Below the pieces are notes generated by a model. The model saw nothing but the letters and a program-made list of their open reading frames with translations, searched no databases and was not told the DNA's origin. Shown one piece after another: positions 9,168 to 12,789 of a stretch of DNA of 12,789 nucleotides. Both the position numbers and the translations under genes were made by a program. Each line of letters starts with the position of its first letter. Position 1 is the first letter of the stretch. The DNA comes from JBHEMK01 sp046262635 (GTDB lineage: Bacteria > Actinomycetota > Thermoleophilia > Gaiellales > Gaiellaceae). The stretch spans positions 1 through 12,789 of the forward strand of contig JBHEMK010000033.1 of assembly GCA_046262635.1 (NCBI GenBank), written 5' to 3'.

Positions 9168-10046
9168 CTATGCGTACCCGCGGACCTGCCAGTACGAGAT
9201 TGCGATGCTCGCTGCGCCGATCAGCACGAGCGCGGCGACTCCGGGCACACCGAGCCGACTGTACGCCGCGTGCCCGCGACCGAAGCGGGCGAAGACGAGC
9301 GTGCCCAAGATCCCCCCGAACAGTCCGCCGATATGGCCGCCGATCGAGATGTTGCCGCCCGCCTGAAAGTTGTAGACGAAGCCCAGCACGAGGTTGATCA
9401 CGATCAGCGTCATCGCATTGCCTCCGAGGCGCCCGGTGGCCTGCCACTCGAGGATCAACATTGCACCGAGAATCCCAAAGATCGCACCGGAAGCTCCCAC
9501 GACGGGAGTCGCGGACGACTGGATCAGCGCGCCGGCGGAACCAGCCAGCCCGGAGACGACGTAGAGCATGAGGTACCGCGCGCGCCCGAGGTACTGCTCG
9601 ACAGGGCCGCCGATCCACCAGAGCGCGAGCATGTTGAAGGCGATGTGGAGGAGACCCCCGTGCAGGAACGCGGCCGTGATCAGTCGCCACCAATCGCCCT
9701 GGGCGACGAACGGCCCGAAGAGCAGCATCTTCGCGAAGAGCGTGCCGCCGGGTGCGTTGAAGCCGCCGCCCTGCGCAGCCGTGATCAGGTAGATCCCGAC
9801 GTTGAGAGCGATCAGCGCCTTGGTCACGAGTGCCGCGGACCCGCGCATCGGCAGCTGCGGCGCGCGCCTGGCCACGGGTCCGGCACCGCGCACCCGGCGC
9901 CCCGAGCCGGCGTGGTCGGGACAGCGTAGCCCGACCGGCGCGACCGTCATGCAGTCGGCACAAATAGGCCGGCCACATTCGGAGCACGAGAGCCCGGTCT
10001 CCCGGTCTGGATGGCGGTAGCAGGTAGGGAGCTCCGGAGCGCTCAA
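9168..10046 (-). CDS. Rhomboid intramembrane serine protease with N-terminal B-box-like zinc domain
   Basis: This 292-residue membrane protein is a rhomboid peptidase, which cleaves transmembrane helices of substrate proteins within the bilayer. The N-terminus carries a Cys/His cluster (C9, H12, C21, C24, C29, C32, C42, H45; SCSECGRPICADC) that resembles B-box-type zinc fingers and is common in actinobacterial rhomboids. After a Pro/Arg-rich linker the rhomboid fold starts near 74. It shows HGGLLHIAFN (129-138), GRARYLMLYVVSGLAGS (154-170), the catalytic Ser186 in GASGAIFG and His238 in GGHIGGLFGG. About seven hydrophobic segments are visible. The start is TTG at 10046, 19 bases from the divergent comB start, with no Shine-Dalgarno. 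Physiological substrate unknown. Confidence 0.94.
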   Translation of the reverse strand: MSAPELPTCYRHPDRETGLSCSECGRPICADCMTVAPVGLRCPDHAGSGRRVRGAGPVARRAPQLPMRGSAALVTKALIALNVGIYLITAAQGGGFNAPGGTLFAKMLLFGPFVAQGDWWRLITAAFLHGGLLHIAFNMLALWWIGGPVEQYLGRARYLMLYVVSGLAGSAGALIQSSATPVVGASGAIFGILGAMLILEWQATGRLGGNAMTLIVINLVLGFVYNFQAGGNISIGGHIGGLFGGILGTLVFARFGRGHAAYSRLGVPGVAALVLIGAASIAISYWQVRGYA

Positions 10047-10053
10047 GCACGGA

Positions 10054-10059
10054 TAGCGT
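10054..10059 (+). promoter_or_regulatory. TANNNT -10-like element for comB
   Basis: TAGCGT ends 6 bases before the GTG at 10066 and no Shine-Dalgarno is present. The nine-base string TAGCGTAGC found here recurs exactly in the divergent gap at 12332-12340. Confidence 0.45.
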
Positions 10060-10060
10060 A
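10055..10060 (-). promoter_or_regulatory. TANNNT -10-like element for the rhomboid gene
   Basis: The minus strand reads TACGCT here, ending 8 bases before the TTG at 10046. It overlaps the comB element on the other strand by five bases, making a symmetric two-way -10 region in a 19-base gap. Confidence 0.4.
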
Positions 10061-10065
10061 GCCGC

Positions 10066-10767
10066 GTGCGCGTTCACGTCGCCTTCACCCCCGCCGAGGT
10101 CGCATCGGCCCCGGTCGGGATCGTCGTCGACGTCCTCCGAGCGACCTCGACGATCGTCCAAGCGCTCGCAGCCGGCTTTCCGCGGGTCTTCTGCTGTGCC
10201 GAGATCGAGGAGGCGCGGGCGCTTAAGGCCGAACTCGGCGGTGGTCTGCTCGGCGGCGAGCGCGACGCGATTCGGATCGAGGGCTTCGACGTCGGCGCGT
10301 CGCCACGCGAGTTCGTCACGCGGCGCGACGAGCCGCTGATCCTCTCGACGACGAACGGGACGCGTGCGATCATGACGGCCGCAGCCGAGTGCGACGACGT
10401 CTTGATCGGCAGCCTGCTCAACCTCGGGGCGCTCGCCTCGGCCGTGCGCGACGAGGGCCGCGACGTCGCCATTCTCTGCGCCGGCTTCAAGGGGACGTTC
10501 GCCTTCGACGATGCCTACTGCGCCGGGCGGATCGTGTCGCTGCTCGGCGGTGAGCGGACCGACGCCGCCATCGCCGCCGAGCTGGTCGCCCGTGCCTACC
10601 CGGATCCGCTCGCCGGTTTGAACGCGCGCACGTACGGCCCGCCCGGACTCGAAGCGGACATTGCGTTTTGTGCTCGCGAGAGCGTCCTCGACGTCGTTCC
10701 TCGGTACGCGGGGAGCGTCGGGTCAGGAGCAGAGATCCGCGTCGGGGGAGGGGGAGCCGCAGGCTGA
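10066..10767 (+). CDS. comB: 2-phosphosulfolactate phosphatase (ComB family)
   Basis: ComB hydrolyses 2-phosphosulfolactate to sulfolactate and phosphate, the second step of the PEP-dependent coenzyme M route in methanogens; many bacteria outside that pathway carry homologues of unproven role. The 233-residue protein shows the family's conserved blocks: VVDVLRATSTIVQAL (20-34), GERDAIRIEGFDVGASP (64-80), STTNGTRAI (94-102), CAGFKGTFAFDDAYCAG (138-154) and DIAFCARESVLDVVPRY (198-214). These acidic and Thr/Asn residues form the Mg-dependent active site. The start is GTG, which places the family N-terminus (VHVAFTPAE) correctly. ComA and other CoM genes are not in the window, so the substrate in this organism is uncertain. 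The Gly-rich tail after residue 225 is not part of the fold. Confidence 0.9.
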   Translation: MRVHVAFTPAEVASAPVGIVVDVLRATSTIVQALAAGFPRVFCCAEIEEARALKAELGGGLLGGERDAIRIEGFDVGASPREFVTRRDEPLILSTTNGTRAIMTAAAECDDVLIGSLLNLGALASAVRDEGRDVAILCAGFKGTFAFDDAYCAGRIVSLLGGERTDAAIAAELVARAYPDPLAGLNARTYGPPGLEADIAFCARESVLDVVPRYAGSVGSGAEIRVGGGGAAG

Positions 10768-10792
10768 AGGCGCTCAGCCCTGCGTGCGGTCC

Positions 10793-10817
10793 GGCCGGCT
10801 CGTCCGCTCCGCCGGCC
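10793..10817 (+). terminator. GC hairpin after comB, candidate terminator
   Basis: GGCCGGC (10793-10799) and GCCGGCC (10811-10817) form a perfect 7-bp stem with an 11-base loop, starting 26 bases after the comB stop. There is no T-run. It is a plausible transcription end for comB, like the hairpin after glyS. Confidence 0.4.
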
Positions 10818-10991
10818 CCGGAGGACGTGGATCTCGAGCGTCTCGTTCGGCCCGCTTCACCTCGCGCGGTACTGGCCGGTGTCCGCTCGGGTCTCGCGTG
10901 AGCGCGAGCCGCGGCTCAAATTCGACCCGCGGCATACTCACTCGGCTCGCCTCAAGAGGTTGATGTGGAGCCTCGAAGGGACCCCCGCCTG

Positions 10992-11061
10992 GTGTGGACG
11001 CTGTGTGCTGAGGCGATGAGCCTCAGCTCGGCCGGTCAGGCGAGGAGCAGTCGTTCCACAC
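10992..11061 (+). ncRNA. Candidate structured RNA, three-stem fold
   Basis: A 7-bp closing stem GTGTGGA/TCCACAC encloses 56 bases. Inside is a perfect 8-bp hairpin, GCTGAGGC and GCCTCAGC with loop GATGA (11007-11027), and room for a weaker helix beyond it. The overall size and closing stem recall a tRNA, but there is no T-arm or TTC, so it is not one. It could be a small RNA, a leader structure or recombination-related DNA; no known family is recognised. The same fold can form on the minus strand. Confidence 0.2.
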
Positions 11062-11094
11062 GCGAAGATTGCCTGCCGGCGCGTCACAGGAGAT

Positions 11095-11124
11095 TTGACG
11101 GGAAGTGTCCCTTCTCTGTAGAGG
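11095..11124 (+). promoter_or_regulatory. Candidate promoter upstream of the transposase
   Basis: TTGACG (11095-11100) matches the -35 consensus except for the last base. TAGAGG at 11119-11124, preceded by TG, sits 18 bases on as a poor -10. A second AT-rich -10 candidate, TTAGAT at 11154-11159, would start transcription right at the hairpin before the transposase. Neither is certain. Confidence 0.3.
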
Positions 11125-11164
11125 CTCCGTCCGACGTGTCCTGTAAATTTGGCTTAGATAAAGC

Positions 11165-11198
11165 GAAAGCGCGCCGGGTAGCACCCCAACGCGCTTTC
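11165..11198 (+). other. Hairpin in the transposase leader
   Basis: GAAAGCGCG (11165-11173) and CGCGCTTTC (11190-11198) form a perfect 9-bp stem with a 16-base loop. It ends 8 bases before the AAGGAG ribosome binding site. In other insertion sequences leader hairpins limit transposase translation from read-through transcripts; a similar role is possible. It has no T-run, so a terminator is less likely. Confidence 0.5.
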
Positions 11199-11206
11199 TT
11201 GCCAAC

Positions 11207-11212
11207 AAGGAG
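11207..11212 (+). promoter_or_regulatory. Ribosome binding site of the transposase
   Basis: AAGGAG lies 6 bases before the ATG at 11219, and an in-frame TAG sits directly before that ATG. Together they fix the start. Confidence 0.75.
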
Positions 11213-11218
11213 CGCTAG

Positions 11219-12184
11219 ATGCCCCCGGTTGACCGCCTCAAGCCTACTCGCGGACGCTCGTCCGAGTCGTCGTGCTCCCTCATGGAGTTCATGCGCGAGT
11301 TCCCCGACGACAACGCCTGCCTGGAATGGCTGTGGCGCACCCGCCACTCGCCTGACGGAGAAACGGCCCACTGTCCGAAGTGCGACCAAGGCCGCACGTT
11401 CAAGCGCTACAAGACCGCGCAGCGGCGTCAGTCGTGGACTTGCACCGCATGCGGGCATCACGTCCACCCGACCGCCGGGACGATCTTCCACAAGTCCTCG
11501 ACGTCGCTGCACTTGTGGTTCTACGCGATGTACCTCATCACTAGCACGCGATGCGGGATCTCCGCGAAGCACCTGGAGCGCGAGCTTGGCGTCCACTACA
11601 AGACCGCATGGCGTATGTTCAACAAAATCCGCAACGAGCTGATGGCGGAAGACGTTGCGCCGCTTTCTGGCGAGGTCGAGATGGACGAGACGTTCGTCGG
11701 AGGACGGCCGCGCGAGTCCGACCGCCGCAGGCGCGCCGCGCTCGGCTGGAACGCCCAGACCGACTACTGGAACCGCAAGGTCGTCGTCTTCGCCGCTGTT
11801 GAGCGGAGCGGGCGTATCAAGGCGTCGGTCGTGCCCGATAGTCGAGCATCGACCATCCTGCCGAAGGCGCGCGAGTACGTGCTGCCCGGGTCGATGATCT
11901 TCACCGACGAATACAAGGCGTACGAGCGGCTCGGCAAGAAGGGCTACTACCACCGCCGGATCAAGCATCACGCCCGCGTCTACGTGGACGGGGACGTGCA
12001 TACGCAGACCATCGACGGCTTCTTCGGCCTGTTCAAGTCGGGCGTTCGCGGCGCACATCACGCCGTCTCGCAAAAATGGCTTCAGGGCTACTTGAACGAG
12101 TGGACGTGGCGCTACAACCGCCGCGAGGACGGGAACACGATGTTCCGCGACCTGATCGGAACGGCGGCCGAGAAGACCGTCTAG
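11219..12184 (+). CDS. IS1595-family transposase (ISXO2-like)
   Basis: This 321-residue DDE-type recombinase moves its own insertion sequence by cut/copy and strand transfer. The N-terminal zinc ribbon has C52-P-K-C55 and C75-T-A-C78 followed by HVHPTAGTIFHKSSTSL, the classic IS1595/IS1016 arrangement. A helix-turn-helix-like segment (ISAKHLERELGVHYKTAWRM, 114-133) follows. The ISXO2-like catalytic domain has D156 in VEMDETFVGGR and D230 in IFTDEYKAY. The third block reads VHTQTIDGFFGLFKSG (260-275) where relatives typically have TNT[IV]EG: Q263 and D266 replace the usual Asn and Glu, while K273 is kept. The end, HAVSQKWLQGYLNEWTWRYN (281-300), is family-typical. The gene is full length with a strong ribosome binding site and no frameshift, so protein is probably made; activity depends on the third-block change. 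Its TAG overlaps the stop of the opposing 39-residue ORF. Confidence 0.95.
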   Translation: MPPVDRLKPTRGRSSESSCSLMEFMREFPDDNACLEWLWRTRHSPDGETAHCPKCDQGRTFKRYKTAQRRQSWTCTACGHHVHPTAGTIFHKSSTSLHLWFYAMYLITSTRCGISAKHLERELGVHYKTAWRMFNKIRNELMAEDVAPLSGEVEMDETFVGGRPRESDRRRRAALGWNAQTDYWNRKVVVFAAVERSGRIKASVVPDSRASTILPKAREYVLPGSMIFTDEYKAYERLGKKGYYHRRIKHHARVYVDGDVHTQTIDGFFGLFKSGVRGAHHAVSQKWLQGYLNEWTWRYNRREDGNTMFRDLIGTAAEKTV

Positions 12185-12300
12185 GGCTTCTTGACGGGCG
12201 CCACGATCTTGCGGAAGGCGTCCATGAGATCCCTGCGCTTCGGCACGGGGATCTCTAGACCCTTGGGGGTCTTCTGCGTAGGTGCCGGCTGATCTTCCAT
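12181..12300 (-). CDS. 39-residue basic protein with KTPKGLEIPVPKR motif, unknown function
   Basis: I cannot name a function. The peptide reads MEDQPAPTQKTPKGLEIPVP then KRRDLMDAFRKIVAPVKKP and a TAG. It is Lys/Arg/Pro-rich with one short amphipathic helix (about 22-33). A full AAGGAG lies 9 bases before the ATG and codon third positions are mostly G/C, so it looks translated. I recall similar TPKGxEIPVPKR-type short proteins in actinobacterial genomes, but cannot check this here. The stop overlaps the transposase stop by CTAG (12181-12184), so any IS end must lie beyond this ORF or the ORF is not part of an IS. It is divergent from the gene starting at 12346. No metal-binding or membrane motif is visible. 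Confidence 0.7.
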   Translation of the reverse strand: MEDQPAPTQKTPKGLEIPVPKRRDLMDAFRKIVAPVKKP

Positions 12301-12309
12301 CGGCTCTTG

Positions 12310-12315
12310 CTCCTT
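12310..12315 (-). promoter_or_regulatory. Ribosome binding site of the 39-residue ORF
   Basis: The minus strand reads GGAAGGAGC here; its AAGGAG core ends 9 bases before the ATG at 12300. This is one of the two best Shine-Dalgarno matches in the window and decides the start. Confidence 0.7.
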
Positions 12316-12331
12316 CCCGCCCATATGGCGT

Positions 12332-12337
12332 TAGCGT
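12332..12337 (+). promoter_or_regulatory. TANNNT -10-like element for the gene at 12346
   Basis: TAGCGT ends 8 bases before the ATG at 12346 and there is no Shine-Dalgarno. TAGCGTAGC (12332-12340) is an exact copy of the string before comB. Confidence 0.45.
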
Positions 12338-12338
12338 A
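12333..12338 (-). promoter_or_regulatory. TANNNT -10-like element for the 39-residue ORF
   Basis: The minus strand reads TACGCT, overlapping the opposing element. A start about 7 bases on would give an mRNA leader of roughly 25 bases that contains the AAGGAG site. Confidence 0.35.
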
Positions 12339-12345
12339 GCGCTCA

Positions 12346-12789
12346 ATGGGGCACGCCCTCGATAGTGCATTCGCGAAATTTGACGCGGCGTTGAAGCACT
12401 TCGAGACGCTGACAGCGGAAGCCACCGCGTTCCTTACGCGGGAAGACAAGCCTTACGCCGAGTCGATGCACTTCAACGCGGGGGAGAACTATGTCAGCGT
12501 CGTCGCCGAGATTCGAGAGCAGCCGCCATTGCGGTTCGGGACGATTATCGGCGACGTTGTTCACAACCTCGCCTCGGCGCTCGACCATGCGATGTTCGAA
12601 CTCGCAAGACTCCGGACCGAACGTGAGATCGAGCAAACAAGTTTCCCTCTGTACGGAAGCATCCGCGACTACCGCCGCTTCCGCCAGCGTCGTTCGTGCT
12701 GGCTTAGGCATCTGACCGTTGCCGATAGGACATTGATCCAGCGGTTTCAGCCATACCGTGGAGACGACTTCGCATTCGCATCCTTTCGC
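12346..12789 (+). CDS. Uncharacterised protein, 3' end outside the window
   Basis: An ATG opens 148 codons that stay open to the last base. The protein starts MGHALDSAFAKFDAALKHFE and has a predicted helical N-terminal third. The stretch PPLRFGTIIGDVVHNLASAL then DHAMFELARL resembles a widespread bacterial family of unknown function with a [IV]G[DE][IV]VHNLRSALDH core, followed by a TxFPL/I segment; here TSFPLYGSI. A later IQRFQPYRGDD also fits that family, which normally runs to about 200-300 residues. The conserved Asp and His residues in DVVHN and ALDH could be catalytic or metal-binding, which is conjecture. G+C is about 55% in 12601-12660, well below the neighbouring chromosomal genes, so transfer with the mobile element is likely. 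An earlier ATG at 12325 meets a stop after four codons. Confidence 0.75.
   Translation, partial: MGHALDSAFAKFDAALKHFETLTAEATAFLTREDKPYAESMHFNAGENYVSVVAEIREQPPLRFGTIIGDVVHNLASALDHAMFELARLRTEREIEQTSFPLYGSIRDYRRFRQRRSCWLRHLTVADRTLIQRFQPYRGDDFAFASFR

Larger units (their letters stand above)
10818..11218. other. Hairpin-rich intergenic region between comB and the transposase
   Basis: No gene was recognised in these 400 bases. The region holds several perfect inverted repeats: CTCGCG/CGCGAG (10893-10898/10903-10908), the 12-base palindrome GAGCCGCGGCTC (10906-10917), GCTGAGGC/GCCTCAGC (11007-11014/11020-11027) and GTGTGGA/TCCACAC (10992-10998/11055-11061), plus the hairpin before the transposase. 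In another frame than comB the reading EDVDLERLVRPASPRAVLAG then VRSGLA ends at 10901 and has coding-like codon use, perhaps the tail of a lost gene. G+C falls to about 50% in 11101-11160, marking the approach to the mobile element. Confidence 0.5.
11095..12184 (+). mobile_element. IS1595-family insertion sequence, ends not resolved
   Basis: The transposase gene and the lower-G+C leader upstream identify an insertion sequence. Elements of this family usually have terminal inverted repeats close to the transposase and make 8-bp target duplications. The GTGTCCTGTAAATTTGGC stretch at 11136-11153 is a plausible left inner end, but I find no matching inverted copy downstream up to 12789. Limits given are therefore only the transposase and its leader. 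The element may extend beyond the window. Confidence 0.5.

Noticed and set aside
8163..9929. 588-codon plus-strand open frame
   Set aside because: It lies antisense to the DUF421 and rhomboid genes, which have clear family motifs; its sequence is low-complexity and charged, typical of a mirror frame in GC-rich DNA.
10992..11061. tRNA gene
   Set aside because: The 7-bp closing stem and total length fit, but the 17 bases before the 3' strand do not form a T-arm, there is no TTC, and no plausible anticodon arm is placed correctly.
11084..12370. 428-codon minus-strand open frame opposite the transposase
   Set aside because: It mirrors the well-supported transposase gene and has no recognisable domain; the real minus-strand gene here is the 39-residue ORF in a different frame.
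11093..12385. Exact 8-base direct repeat ATTTGACG at 11093-11100 and 12378-12385, as an IS1595 target duplication
   Set aside because: The length suits the family, but the sequences just inside the two copies are not inverted repeats, the right copy falls within the 12346 gene, and one shared 8-mer between two regions of this size is expected by chance.
12725..12740. AGGACATTGATCC as the inverted right end matching GTGTCCTGTAAATTT
   Set aside because: Only about five bases match and it lies inside the open 12346 gene.

Overview
The window is about two-thirds G+C and gene-dense, with GTG and TTG starts next to ATG. The gene content is that of a high-GC actinobacterium, most like the Thermoleophilia (Gaiella/Solirubrobacter type): two-subunit glycyl-tRNA synthetase (glyS), the PPDK regulatory protein, pyruvate phosphate dikinase, a rhomboid protease with a zinc-binding N-terminus, a YetF-type DUF421 protein and ComB. 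The lineage is inferred from gene content, not shown by a marker gene.

Layout. 2-1846: 3' part of glyS (+), followed by a hairpin. 1847-2417: non-coding or decayed sequence. 2418-3251: PPDK regulatory protein (+). 3278-3427: a 49-residue membrane peptide (+). 3424-4695: GH63-like glycoside hydrolase (-). 4722-7328: ppdK (+). 7343-8266: secreted NlpC/P60 peptidase (+). 8263-8473: a small minus-strand gene that appears frameshifted. 8523-9059: DUF421 protein (-). 9168-10046: rhomboid protease (-). 10066-10767: comB (+). 10768-11218: hairpin-rich intergenic DNA. 11219-12184: IS1595-type transposase (+). 12181-12300: a 39-residue ORF (-) with a strong ribosome binding site. 12346-12789: the start of an uncharacterised gene (+) that runs off the window.

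How the genes fit together. The regulatory protein and PPDK form a known pair: the kinase/phosphorylase switches PPDK by modifying the Thr two residues before its catalytic His, and here that TSH motif is intact. The hydrolase transcribed divergently from ppdK could release glycerate from a compatible solute, which would enter metabolism near PEP; this is inference. The NlpC/P60 enzyme, DUF421 protein and rhomboid protease form an envelope-related block. The right end, from about 11062, is the accessory part: transposase, tiny ORF and unknown gene, with visibly lower G+C.

Two features recur. Several genes have a TANNNT -10-like hexamer ending 6-9 bases before the start codon and no Shine-Dalgarno, which suggests leaderless mRNAs. 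In three very short divergent gaps such hexamers overlap on both strands. Other genes (transposase, 39-residue ORF, 49-residue peptide, NlpC/P60) have clear purine-rich ribosome binding sites. In addition, three convergent pairs overlap by four bases at their stop codons (CTAA or CTAG). No rRNA, tRNA or CRISPR array was seen. The least explained parts are the small ORFs, the frameshifted gene and the region around the transposase.
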